Shown: positions 22,016 to 30,821, counted from the stretch's first letter. The stretch is DNA of 64,000 nucleotides from Pseudeuparius sepicola (GCA_963920635.1 OY987302.1:32339278-32403277); one strand, 5' to 3'. Program-made: numbers and translations. The notes: a model not told the origin generated them from the letters alone.

Positions 22016-22952
22016 TTAATTGATTAAAAGCATTTTCACAATCATCATTAAAATTAAATGGAACATCTTTTTTAGTAGGGTAGTTAATGGTTTTGTTATT
22101 TTCGCAAAATTTGGGATAAATCTTCTGTAATATCCTGCCAAGCCTAGAAATGATTTAATATCTTTCGGATTCTTGGGAGTAGGAAATTTAATTACAGCTT
22201 CTACTTTTTCGGGATTTGGTTTTACTCCGTCTTTAGTAATAATATGACCAAGGTAAGCTACTTCTTTTCTAAGGAATTCACACTTATCAGGTTGAATTTT
22301 CAAATTTGAATTTCTTAATCGATCGAAGACTTCAGAAAGTCGGGAAACGTGTTCTTCTATAGATTGAGAGTAAATAATTATGTCGTCCATATATACAAGA
22401 CATCGCTCATTCTGAATACCTGCAAGTATGTTATCCATAACACGCTGAAAAGTACTGGGCGCATTTTTTAACCCAAATGGCATCCTTAAAAATTCCCAAT
22501 GTCCGTTTTCTACCGAAAATGCAGTTTTTTTCCATATCTTTTTGATCAATTTCAATTTGATGAAATCCTGACGCTAAATCAAGAGTAGTAAAATATTGAC
22601 ATTTTCCTAGCTGATATAACAAGTCTGTTATGTTTGGTAAGGGATATTTATCATCGACTGTTACTTCGTTAAGCTTTCTGTAATCTATTACCACACGCCA
22701 CTTTTGTTTTCCACTGGCATCTAGTTTTTTGGGCACCACCTAGACTGGTGAGCTCCAAGGTGAAATAGAAGGTTGTATAATTCCTTGTTCCGACATCTTT
22801 GCTATTTGTGACTTTACTTCTTGCTTATGTATTTGTGGATATCTGTACGATTTAGTGTATATTGGTTTCGACTCGTTTGTATTTATTGAATGTTTGATTT
22901 TATTTGTAAAAGTTAATTGGTCACCTAGGAAAAATATGTCTGAATATTGCAA
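22016..22952 (-). pseudogene. Element A reverse transcriptase
   Basis: Complete gypsy RT by homology: the SYRYPQIHKQEVKSQIAKM entry, [51 protein letters not shown], the catalytic YMDDII box (about 22385) and [15 protein letters not shown] at the end. A TGG to TAG stop interrupts it at 22740, and a one-base insertion lies in a run of seven T at about 22525. The homopolymer location raises the possibility of a sequencing error. Confidence 0.88.
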
Positions 22953-23379
22953 ACAAAGATCAGCAATAATTTCTCGTTCTTCCTCGTTTAAGTGTTTTAA
23001 GCGTAAATTATCTGTAATAGCGACTTGCCTATCAAATGAAGAAATATTAAAAATTTGAACTGTTCTTGTTGTTTTAGAAATTTATCTAGTTCTGCTTCAA
23101 AATTAAAATTAGGATTATTTGGAAATTTTTCTTTAAATGTAGCTTTATTTTTGATGGTAATTTTATTTCCTTGAACTATTCTTTCTTTATTGATTTCAGG
23201 TTGTTCTTTGAATTTTATTTCCCTAACGATTTCCTTCTAACGAAATTTGTATGTTTTTAGGTTTAATATAAGGTTCACATCTTACATTTCTTTTTCTATT
23301 TATATCAGAAATTTTAGAAGAGATTGGAAAAATTTGTATTTGTGATTCTTTAAAATTTTGGCTTATTTTTGAAATTTCC
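22953..23379 (-). pseudogene. Element A Pol linker between macrodomain and RT
   Basis: Minus-strand frames give a Lys/Ile/Asn-rich spacer and then NLRLKHLNEEEREIIADLCL, the conserved approach to the gypsy RT. One frameshift near 23070. No additional domain recognised. Confidence 0.5.
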
Positions 23380-23781
23380 AGTTTGCAAATAATTATTTCA
23401 ATTTCTATATTGCGAAAAACAAAATGTATCATTCTTTTGACTTTGGACCATTTTAGTTTATCAATTCCACAAGTGTTTGACATTATTTCTTATAATATGT
23501 TCCCGTAATTCCTTTAAACAAACCCATAAAGAACTATACGTTGGTTTCTGCCAAAAATATCTTTTTGTTACTAGATAATACACAAAACTATTTGGATTTT
23601 TAAGAATTGCAATTTGTCCTACATTATTAACTTGCTTCTTTAAATACTTAATTTGATTATATTTTTCTTTAAAACTAGCCGCGATTCCTGCGCTCATTTT
23701 TAAGTCTAAAGAAACACAATGCGCTAGCGAATATCTTTCTGGCATATCAAATAAATTATTGTTAACTTCAATTATCTTAGG
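23380..23781 (-). CDS. TARG1/OARD1-like macrodomain in element A Pol
   Basis: In frame with the protease ORF (residue ~232 onward) lies a macrodomain of the TARG1/OARD1 (ALC1-like) class. It shows NNLFDMPERYSLAHCVS, the DLKMSAGIAASFKEKY loop, VYYLVTKRYFWQKPTY and, after one frameshift near 23470, CGIDKLKWSKV. In cellular TARG1 enzymes the TK lysine and the CG.D aspartate form the active site that hydrolyses ADP-ribose esters on proteins or nucleic acid; both residues are retained here. It occupies the protease-RT linker, preceded by acidic repeats. Function in the retroelement is inference: removal of ADP-ribose laid down by host PARPs on element proteins or nucleic acid is one possibility. 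Confidence 0.85.
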
Positions 23782-24480
23782 ACAATCTAAACTTTTACTT
23801 TTCTTAAATTCTTTATACTCATTATCATTTTTTATATCAATAATACAAAACTTAGTAACATTATCAGCAATAAAAACATCATCGTCATCAATATCTTCAT
23901 AGACTTTATTTTCATCAACTTTACTAACTTCATAATTATTATATTCATCTACTCTCATAGTAGGATAAGTATTATTTTCATCTACCTTTTCAGTAGGATC
24001 AACATAAATCTCAGAAATACTTACTTCGTCTTCATCTACTTTATTAGTAGGATCATTGTAATTATTTTCATTATATGATTCTATTTCTAATTCCTTAAAA
24101 TTAACTACCTTATTAGACTCGTTATTATTTAAAATTGTTGTAATAAATTCTCCATTATTATCTATCTGAACTAAGGCATTAGGTAAATAAACATTTTCAA
24201 CATTTTTTGCTGAAACAATAGCATCAGTATTTTTATGTTTTAAAGTTCTAAGCTTACATATCTTTTCTACTCGAGGTTCTATCGAAATTATATTTTCTAC
24301 ATTTTGTGGATAATCATCTAAGATACAATGCAGTGATACTATTCCTTCATAAGTTATTAATGGAGTTATAACTTTATTTAAATGCCGAATTACATGAGGT
24401 TTTATTAATGAAATAGACGCACCAGTATCAATTAAAGTAGTATAGTAAAGTTCTTCGTTTGGTTCGCAATGCAAGTTTAC
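23782..24480 (-). CDS. Element A protease and acidic repeat linker
   Basis: The frame opens with the retroviral-type aspartic protease motif LIDTGASISLI (DTGA active site, about residue 16). It continues through the usual gypsy spacer (RTLKHKNTDAIVSAKNVENV ... TILNNNESN). It then runs into imperfect repeats of the form D-P-T-x-K-V-D-E-(N/D) (about residues 140-200) and a strongly acidic patch (IDDDDVF) before the macrodomain. The protease would cleave Gag-Pol during particle maturation. The repeat linker is not a family feature I know and may simply tether the extra domain. Confidence 0.8.
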
Positions 24481-25639
24481 TTTGTATACAGGTTCTATTT
24501 TGAGGACATATTCAGATTCCTCATTTGTGAAGTAATGTCCGAGGCTGGTTGAGTAAAATTTACTTTAGGGGAAGAATTTGGAGTTATAGAGGGTGCTCTC
24601 GAAGTTGAAGGAGTTGGATTTGAGTTCCAAGGGAAAGTTGGTTTTGCATTTATGTGATGAGTTCTAGGAGAGTTATTTTGAAAATTAGGTCTAGAATTTT
24701 GTTGGAGAAATTGCCTCTGATTTGAAAAATTTTGGAAATTGTTACGAGGGAAACTAGAGATGAAAAATTATTCGGTCTATTAAAATTATTATTTGGTCGA
24801 GAAAAATTATTTGATCTAGAGAAATTATTATTATTATTTCTTTGGAAATTAGAACTGTATCTTTCATTTTGATTTCCATAAGAATTTTGGAAATGATTAC
24901 TGGGTGCATTATGTCTTTTATTTTTACTTCTGCATTCTTGAATGTTATGCCCTTGCTTTTTGCAATATGAACAAAATTTTGGTTTAGAAAATTTTTTATT
25001 TTGATTATTAAAGGTATTATTTGCATAATTTTGTCTTGGAAGTCTTTGATTTTCGAAATATGTAAGTTGAAGTTCTCTTTTTATTCGGTTTACAGCTTCT
25101 AGTACGGTATCTGGATTACTTGCTCTAATTATTTGACCAATTTTTGGTTCAAGACCTGTTAAAAGAGTATTGAGAGTCATATCTTCGATAAGTTGGGATT
25201 GCGCTTGCTTTTGAGCATTAGTTAAATTTTGTTTAGTAATTGCGCTATGCATTCTAGAATTTACATTTATTAGACGATTGCAGAACGTTAATGGATTTTC
25301 ATTTGGCATTTGACGTAATCTCTGAAGGTCTGAAATCAAAGCATTTAAATCTCGCGGATCTCCGAAATGTGTTTGTAATAAATTATTAATATCATCCCAC
25401 TTGTCTAAATCTCTACTATTAATAAGTTGCGCTGCCTTTCCACGGAGTTGATTTTTAATTCTAATTGTTACAAATAATTTCTTTTCCTCATCGCATATTT
25501 GGAATGCGGTTTTACATGCGCTAATAAATATGTTTAAGTATATTGGATCTCCGTCGTATTCTGGTATTAAAGCGAAAATGTCTCTTAAATTGTATTGTGG
25601 TTCGTTAGTTCCTACTACCTCTTCTTGTTCGTTAACCAT
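24481..25639 (-). CDS. Element A Gag
   Basis: Starts at ATG 25639 (VNEQEEVVGTNEPQYNLRD). The capsid-like region shows IPEYDGDPIYLNIFISACK, IKNQLRGKAAQLI and LQTHFGDPRDLNALISDLQ, typical of errantivirus Gag. A CCHC zinc knuckle (CSYCKKQGHNIQEC, about residue 225 of this start) and an Asn/Phe/Arg-rich tail follow. The frame changes near 24750 and then runs to the protease. It forms the particle core and binds RNA. It sits ~265 bp downstream of the LTR. Confidence 0.85.
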
Positions 25640-25883
25640 TTTGAAAAAATGATGATTCGAAATAAATAAAATAAACAAATACACAAAAATAAACAATGCA
25701 ACATAAAATAAAAGTTTTAAAAGTCAAAATTGCCTCTCACAAAATCTGTAGTTTCATCTGTGTTGCTCAGGAACTCGTTGCTTCAGGAACTCGTTGCTCA
25801 GGAACTCGTTGCTCAGGAACTGTAATATCTTCGAAGTGTAGATTGGGATCCACTGGGTGTCTTCTTAACCTCTCTTCTAGTGG

Positions 25884-25901
25884 ATCCCACCGCTGCCACC
25901 A
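25884..25901 (-). other. Primer binding site of element A
   Basis: Minus strand TGGTGGCAGCGGTGGGAT begins three bases after the LTR. TGG matches a CCA tail and the rest fits the 3-prime end of a tRNA-Leu type acceptor stem. tRNA identity is from memory, not searched. Confidence 0.6.
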
Positions 25902-25904
25902 AAT

Positions 25905-26330
25905 TGTTACGCAGGTGCCAGTGAAAATGACTTTTTAAAAAAAGGAATATTTATTTGTTTTAACTTTGTACACTGGTTTGCGATATTAGCTCGTCGAATG
26001 GCACACAACGTAACTTGAAGTAGTAGAAACTAACTCGACTAAGAACTAGGAACTGAGAAGAAGAACTAAGAACTATTAAGAACGGAGAACTATTACGACT
26101 GAGAGCCCTCGGTTTCTGGGTTTCGAAGTATTTATAGGGAGACAAAATGCTTAGGCAAGCTTCTGGATCTTTTCTAGAGAAAAACATCTACAAGTGTAAT
26201 TTGATTAAGGAACTATTGTCTGCAGAAATCTGAATACAGGAAAGAGTCAGCAGTTCTTAAAAGTGGTAAACATGATAAGTAAAGTAATGCGTAGTTTTCG
26301 TGAAACGTCAGGAATATTCTGGATGTAACA
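25905..26330 (-). repeat. 5-prime LTR of element A
   Basis: 426 bp, TGTTACGC to GGATGTAACA, two differences from 12835-13260 by eye. It would carry promoter and polyadenylation signals. Followed by the TGTA duplication and then immediately by the LTR of element B. Confidence 0.9.
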
Positions 26331-26334
26331 TGTA

Positions 26335-26764
26335 TGTTACGGCGACGTGAAGACGAAGACTTTTAAAAAAAACTTTTATTTCGATAACGCGAGTTACAGA
26401 GTTTTTACTTAGACTACAGACAAGACTAGAATGACACACTCTTACTTGCTAGGCCTATTTATACAGATCTGTTATGCTGAGCTGTTGTGGTTCTCATGGG
26501 AAAAGAATATTTATTATATTAAGAATGTTATTATATAAAGAGAAGATCAAATTCTGCAATTCTTGCAATAAGCAAGTTTTAACAATACTCAAAACGAATA
26601 TGATATGTTCTAGTAATCATTCTAGAACAATATACAATGGAAAATGATATCTTTATAGTCAGCATCTTGAACAATAGTGAATGAGAACATAATATCCAAC
26701 AGTAAACAGAATCAAGGGTAAAACAAGGTTATGATTAAGGTGATGCTTGAGGTCGGATATAACA
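26335..26764 (-). repeat. 3-prime LTR of element B
   Basis: About 430 bp, TGTTACGGCGACGTGAAGAC to GAGGTCGGATATAACA, inverted ends TGTTA/TAACA. Close to 52896-53296 apart from several small indels (for example around 26505-26540). The adjacent CCTTCCCCCTTATG is the complement of a polypurine tract. Confidence 0.88.
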
Positions 26765-26869
26765 CCTTCCCCCTTATGTTAAAAATTTGTGTTAACAAAT
26801 GTTGTGTGTTATGTTAAAAATTTGTGTTAACAAATTTTTGACATTAAATTAGGCATATGTTTTAGTATT

Positions 26870-27157
26870 AGAATTTAGTTCAATTTCTTCTTCTTCGCGG
26901 GGTTCGTCCAATCTATAAGAAGGTTTTCTTTTGACAGCAACAAATTTTCTTAAATTTTGAAAAACGTGATTTCGAGTTCTAGGTGGTTATGGAGGATCGT
27001 CTCCGTTATTAGTAGTAATAATGCCTATTTTAATGTATCTGGACTTTTTACATTTGAAATAAAAATAAACAATAATTAAATGTATGATTAAAGCAATAGA
27101 TAGATATGTCATTATTGGCGTATACTTATTTACAGTTGGTTCATTAATAATATTATC
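26870..27157 (-). pseudogene. Element B Env, C-terminal part
   Basis: Minus-strand frame gives a transmembrane segment (YLSIALIIHLIIVYFYFKC), then a basic tail ending EEEEIELNSN. This mirrors the Env tail of element A (TLIISLIILYIFCKC ... EEGEDMELNLN). One in-frame stop lies at about 26990. The rest of this env lies beyond the Polinton insertion, from 43682 on. Confidence 0.75.
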
Positions 27158-27163
27158 AAGATC
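27158..27163. repeat. Target site duplication of Polinton, left
   Basis: AAGATC, repeated exactly at 43676-43681. Six-base duplications are the rule for Polinton/Maverick integration. Confidence 0.85.
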
Positions 27164-27268
27164 AGTAGTAAGACAAGGAGAGTTCTAAGCCAAACCTGTC
27201 AGACTTGTCTGGCTTAGAACTCTCATAGGGTTTTGGTGGTGGGAGAGCTCCCCCACTACAAGAATAGC

Positions 27269-27276
27269 TATATAGG
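27269..27276 (+). promoter_or_regulatory. TATA-like box of TIR gene
   Basis: TATATAGG lies 45 bp before the ATG at 27314 and is conserved in the right TIR. It is followed by CAACTAAGAGCATCAGTGCAG, a plausible arthropod initiator region (ATCAGT at about 27298). Confidence 0.5.
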
Positions 27277-27313
27277 TGCGTGTGGTTCAACTAAGAGCAT
27301 CAGTGCAGCAAAC

Positions 27314-27604
27314 ATGTCCTTCTTAAATAATTTAAACAAGAATTTGTTGTTAAAAAATCTGGTGAACGTTCGAGATTTGGAAGTAAATGAAAAATTTGAG
27401 ATTCAGAGTTTTAAGAGAATAAGTACTAAGTTTGGAGAGAAGGTGGTTGTGGAGTTTGCAGACTTCAAGACCATTCTGCCCCAGCGGTTTACGGATGAAC
27501 TAACTCAAGAACGAATTGACAGTTTGAATGGTGACAAAAAAAGGCGCTTTTTAACCAGCTTGGGCCCTGTCGGCGAAACGACTAATATTATTTTTTCTGA
27601 ATGA
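27314..27604 (+). CDS. Small TIR-encoded protein, OB-fold-like (left copy)
   Basis: 96 aa from ATG 27314. The pattern is MSFLNNLNKN, then IQSFKRISTKFGEKVVVEFADFKTILPQRF, then FLTSLGPVGETTNIIFSE. A homologous protein of 108 aa is in the right TIR and a diverged one of 100 aa in element E (55061-55363). The short beta-rich layout with conserved TK/RYGEKV.VEF and LP.RF suggests a single-stranded nucleic-acid-binding OB fold, but this is inference. Two copies per element could mean early, high or end-linked expression. This copy stops 12 residues earlier than the right one because of a deletion. Confidence 0.75.
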   Translation: MSFLNNLNKNLLLKNLVNVRDLEVNEKFEIQSFKRISTKFGEKVVVEFADFKTILPQRFTDELTQERIDSLNGDKKRRFLTSLGPVGETTNIIFSE

Positions 27605-27695
27605 GAGCAACATTATATGAAGGTTTAGAAATGTAAAATTGTGAAAATAAAAATATTATTTGTTTGTGTGTGTTTTACTAATATTTTTGGGGGGC

Positions 27696-27703
27696 TATAA
27701 AAG
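27696..27703 (+). promoter_or_regulatory. TATA box of penton-like gene
   Basis: TATAAAAG, 36 bp before the ATG at 27732. The same octamer precedes the next two capsid-region genes. Confidence 0.6.
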
Positions 27704-27731
27704 TGGTACTTGAGGTTGGAATTCATCAATC

Positions 27732-28442
27732 ATGTCGCTGCTGTTCACCCTACAAGGTTTTACTTCCACACTTTCTATTGACTTTAATATTCCTATACAT
27801 TTAGAACCAGATTTTGAGTATGGTTTGGCACTGCTAGGATTTCACACATATAACAGCATACCCAATATAGATGTTGGTGTCAATAAATTTTATTATATAA
27901 ACGCTGATGGATATCGAAAATGTTTAGTTATTCCCACAGGGTCGTATGAAATTGAAGCCTTAGAAGATTACATAGTTCGAGCTTTAAGAAAAGAGGAACC
28001 TGATCAGAAAAATCCAATTTCAATAAAGGCTAATAATAGTACCTTACAGTGTGAAATTTACAGTGATAAATATACAGTAGATTTTCTACCAACAGACTCT
28101 ATTGGTCATGTGTTAGGGTTTTCTCCTACACGATTAGAGTCTGGACAATTGCATACTTCCGATATATCTGTAAACATCGTGAAGGTCAGAACTATACATA
28201 TAGATTGTAACGTAACATCTGGAGCATACTATAAAAATCAACCAACTCATACGATTTACGAGTTTGCAGTTAGCTGTGATCCTGGTTACGCCATAGACGA
28301 GTCTCCGAAAAATTTGGTGTACATGCCAGTTGCAAAGCGTGAGATTAATAATTTAACGCTAACTATTCTCGATCAGAACTTTCAACCTGTAAATTTTAGA
28401 GGCGAGGAAATAATTGTGCGGTTGGAGTTGAAGCGTGTATGA
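27732..28442 (+). CDS. Penton-like minor capsid protein
   Basis: 236 aa, start ATG 27732 (MSLLFTLQGFTSTLSIDFN). Beta-rich throughout, with FEYGLALLGFHTYNSIPNI, IPTGSYEIEALEDYIVRAL, HVLGFSPTRLESGQLHTSD and a C-terminal LTLTILDQNF...GEEIIVRLELKRV strand pair. Size, beta content and its place just upstream of the major capsid gene fit the single-jelly-roll vertex (penton) protein of Polinton-like elements. Many insect genomes encode homologues of this type beside double-jelly-roll capsid genes. Role as the penton is inferred from order and fold, not from a decisive motif. ORF intact. Confidence 0.65.
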   Translation: MSLLFTLQGFTSTLSIDFNIPIHLEPDFEYGLALLGFHTYNSIPNIDVGVNKFYYINADGYRKCLVIPTGSYEIEALEDYIVRALRKEEPDQKNPISIKANNSTLQCEIYSDKYTVDFLPTDSIGHVLGFSPTRLESGQLHTSDISVNIVKVRTIHIDCNVTSGAYYKNQPTHTIYEFAVSCDPGYAIDESPKNLVYMPVAKREINNLTLTILDQNFQPVNFRGEEIIVRLELKRV

Positions 28443-28491
28443 AAATTTCGCTATAGAGATGGTTTTGGTTTTTGGTGGCAGATATCACCCG

Positions 28492-28499
28492 TATAAAAG
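28492..28499 (+). promoter_or_regulatory. TATA box of major capsid gene
   Basis: TATAAAAG, 106 bp before the capsid ATG at 28598. It is followed at 28500-28597 by an untranslated leader with no competing long ORF. Confidence 0.55.
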
Positions 28500-28597
28500 T
28501 CAATCACAATGCTTTAAAAATTCACTAGTGAGTAAATCATCGAAGAGTGCAGATCGTCTCTCGTTGGAAAATCAGCAATTTTTGAAAGCGCTTGGTT

Positions 28598-29815
28598 ATG
28601 TCCTTAACACCTCAAGTGTTTAATGTGCATCGCACACCCACATATGACGAATCTATTCAACGCTTAGAGAAGCGTACCTATTACCCATTTGTAAAGTCAT
28701 TTAGGAATAATGATATTGTGGAAATAACCATTAATCAGGGTGATGCATGGTTGTTAATGTTTGACGCGTCGATTTTTGTCAAAGGAAAAGTGACTAAGAA
28801 ATCTGCTACCGGCGATTGTACATTAGCCAACAATGGTGCCGCATTTCTCTTCGATTCTGTTTCTTACGAACTAAATGGTAAAGAGATTGAGGTGGTGAGA
28901 AACCCGGGAATTGTGAGCACGATTAGATCATATCTTTGCTATACTGCTAATGATGAAAAATGTATGTCAACAGCAAGCTGGGTTGGGGTTAATAAATCTT
29001 TTGCTGTTAACAATGATGGAACATTCAATGTAAGGATTCCGCTAAAACATTTGTTTGGGATATTCAACGACTATCAGCTGGCAATTTGCGGTAAACAGAC
29101 GTTGAGATTGACGCGAGCTAGAAATGATAACAATGCTTTGCTGCTACAAGGTGCAGATGCCGATGCTGAAATAACAATTTACAACATTGAACTAAAGGTT
29201 AAACATATTCAGCCGAATGATATGATTAGATTGGATCTCCTTAAATCTATAAAAATTGATCGTCCAATTATAATTGCGTTCCGCAAGTGGGAGCTACACG
29301 AATTACCAAATCTTACTATAAACGCCCAAAGGGAAATATGGGCTGTAAAATCATCGTCAGCAGTGTCAACCCCTCGATACGTCATCGTTGGATTTCAGAC
29401 TAATCGGAATGAAGATTCTAAAACTGACCCCACGGCATTTGACCACATAAATACGACTGATGTAAGATTAATTGTAAACGGTGAATATTTTCCATTCGAA
29501 CGTCAGAGGCTGAATTTTGCTGGTAATGACTTTCTGGACGCCTATCACAATTATGTTGAATTTTATCCAAGTTACATGAATGCGATGGAGAGTCGACCGC
29601 TACTTAGCTATGCAGATTACAAAAATAATGCAACCCTGTTTGTTATAGATTGTTCTCGCCGGAATGAATCTATAAAAATAAATACAGTTGACGTTAAGCT
29701 GGACATAGAAAACAGCAATGGCTTTCCTGATAAAACTCGAGCCTACTGCATAATTGTTCATGACTGTGCCATGGAATATTTGCCCTTGAGTGAAACTGTA
29801 CGAGATTTATTGTAG
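28598..29815 (+). CDS. Double-jelly-roll major capsid protein
   Basis: 405 aa from the first ATG, 28598 (MSLTPQVFNVHRTPTYDESI). It has the layout of the insect DJR-like capsid family. The N-terminal jelly roll shows NDIVEITINQGDAWLLMFDA, FLFDSVSYELNGKEIEVVRN, GIVSTIRSYL and GTFNVRIPLKHLFGIFNDY. The second jelly roll shows IAFRKWELHELPNL, DVRLIVNGEYFPFERQRLNF, FVIDCSRRNESIK and YCIIVHDCAMEYLP. It should form trimeric capsomers of an icosahedral shell. The frame is intact over its full length. A diverged, internally deleted homologue is at 63534-63999. Confidence 0.85.
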   Translation: MSLTPQVFNVHRTPTYDESIQRLEKRTYYPFVKSFRNNDIVEITINQGDAWLLMFDASIFVKGKVTKKSATGDCTLANNGAAFLFDSVSYELNGKEIEVVRNPGIVSTIRSYLCYTANDEKCMSTASWVGVNKSFAVNNDGTFNVRIPLKHLFGIFNDYQLAICGKQTLRLTRARNDNNALLLQGADADAEITIYNIELKVKHIQPNDMIRLDLLKSIKIDRPIIIAFRKWELHELPNLTINAQREIWAVKSSSAVSTPRYVIVGFQTNRNEDSKTDPTAFDHINTTDVRLIVNGEYFPFERQRLNFAGNDFLDAYHNYVEFYPSYMNAMESRPLLSYADYKNNATLFVIDCSRRNESIKINTVDVKLDIENSNGFPDKTRAYCIIVHDCAMEYLPLSETVRDLL

Positions 29816-29828
29816 AACCACATATCTA

Positions 29829-29836
29829 TATAAAAG
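29829..29836 (+). promoter_or_regulatory. TATA box of 29866 gene
   Basis: TATAAAAG, 37 bp before ATG 29866, and only 14 bp after the capsid stop codon. Gives the same distance as for the penton-like gene. Confidence 0.6.
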
Positions 29837-29865
29837 AACATTGTCACATTTCAGTTATAATTAAG

Positions 29866-30291
29866 ATGTTGCTGAGACTGGGTCACGTTATATTATTCCC
29901 ACTAATAAATAATGTGTTCTATATTTACAACCCAGAAGATACTAAGATATCTATTTGCGAGCGGGATAAATGTTTCCCATTTAAGGCGGTAGTTGGAAAA
30001 ATTTCAGTAGCAAGACTATCCAAAAATGCTACTCAATTTAAACTTCATGCAGTATTCCAAAACCATACGACTGTTGAAACTGTGTGGAGGGAGATTCCAC
30101 ATTTCACCACACTCACAATGGACATGCTCAGAGAGCTCCCCACTCAAGATCATCATATAAAAGATCTCGCATTTGTACCACTCATTTACTACATTACTAT
30201 ATGTTCTTCCTTGTTAGTAGCAAAATTATTTATTGAAATAGTAAGAATATTACTGAGTGAGCAATGGAACGTAATTACGAGAGTCTTATAA
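29866..30291 (+). CDS. Small membrane protein, unknown
   Basis: 141 aa, family not recognised. It has a hydrophobic start (MLLRLGHVILFPLINNVF), a central polar domain with a Cys pair (ICERDKCFPF) and a C-terminal hydrophobic helix (FVPLIYYITICSSLLVAKLF, about residues 103-122). That suggests a single-pass membrane protein with the polar domain on one side. It sits between the capsid and IAP-like genes and overlaps the latter by 28 bp. A virion or assembly role is possible. Confidence 0.6.
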   Translation: MLLRLGHVILFPLINNVFYIYNPEDTKISICERDKCFPFKAVVGKISVARLSKNATQFKLHAVFQNHTTVETVWREIPHFTTLTMDMLRELPTQDHHIKDLAFVPLIYYITICSSLLVAKLFIEIVRILLSEQWNVITRVL

Positions 30292-30686
30292 GAACGTTTG
30301 AAAACTGGTCAAGCCCCCTATTAGCAGAAAAGCTTGCTCGAGCTGGATTTTTTTATACGAATTATGAAGATATTGTCCAATGTCCATTTGGCAATATTGA
30401 AGGATATAAATGGGAAAAGAATGATGATCCATGGCAAGATCATGCTAGCTGGAGTCCCAATTGCCCGTTCATTAAAGGTGAAATCAAGCCTGTGGACATC
30501 CCACCTGAAAAAGTTGACATTGTCAATCCAGACTTTTTATGTATAGTATGCTACTGCAAAAACATAGAAGTCTTGTCAGTTCCATGTGGACATTTGGCAT
30601 GCTGTATGGGTTGTGCAAACTCCATGGAGAAGTGCCCGCTGTGTAGGAGTATTGTGCAACAGAAGATTCGAGTTTACATTCCTTAA
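30264..30686 (+). CDS. IAP-like protein: degenerate BIR plus RING
   Basis: 140 aa. The N-terminal half is a single BIR-type domain (about residues 8-72: LIRTFENW, LARAGFFYTNYEDIVQCPFG, DDPWQDHASWSPNCPFI). The C-terminal 45 residues are a C3HC4 RING (C-x2-C-x11-C-x-H-x3-C-x2-C-x6-C-x2-C: CIVC, CGHLACC, CPLC). The canonical second BIR zinc ligand is a glycine here (CPFG rather than C..C), so that zinc site is incomplete. In family terms BIR-RING proteins bind caspases or pro-apoptotic factors and act as ubiquitin ligases. The RING looks complete. Baculoviruses carry analogous genes; a role in delaying host-cell death is inference. Confidence 0.85.
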   Translation: MERNYESLIRTFENWSSPLLAEKLARAGFFYTNYEDIVQCPFGNIEGYKWEKNDDPWQDHASWSPNCPFIKGEIKPVDIPPEKVDIVNPDFLCIVCYCKNIEVLSVPCGHLACCMGCANSMEKCPLCRSIVQQKIRVYIP

Positions 30687-30749
30687 ATTTATTGTAATAG
30701 TTGTAGAAAATAAATATTCTTAATTGAAAACTGTTTATTATTTACATCC

Positions 30750-30751
<2 letters not shown>

Positions 30752-30821
<70 letters not shown>

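Larger units (their letters stand above)
12835..26330 (-). mobile_element. Errantivirus-like element A
   Basis: A 13.5-kb minus-strand LTR retroelement: LTR (26330-25905), tRNA-Leu-type primer site, Gag, protease, macrodomain, RT, RNase H, integrase, env, LTR (13260-12835). The LTRs differ at only two positions by eye, and both sides carry TGTA (12831-12834; 26331-26334) as a 4-bp target duplication. About 4.6 kb of non-viral DNA splits env. Its right end abuts the LTR of element B. The LTRs say the insertion is recent, although pol carries several frameshifts. Confidence 0.9.
27164..27668 (+). repeat. Left terminal inverted repeat of Polinton
   Basis: Matches the reverse complement of 43111-43675 from AGTAGTAAGACAA to ATTTGTTTGT. 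The outer ~45 bp contain an internal hairpin (GAGTTCTAAGCCAAACC / GGCTTAGAACTC). It encodes the 96-aa protein at 27314-27604. It lacks a ~90-bp segment that the right TIR has after position 27600, so the copies have diverged at the gene end. Confidence 0.9.
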
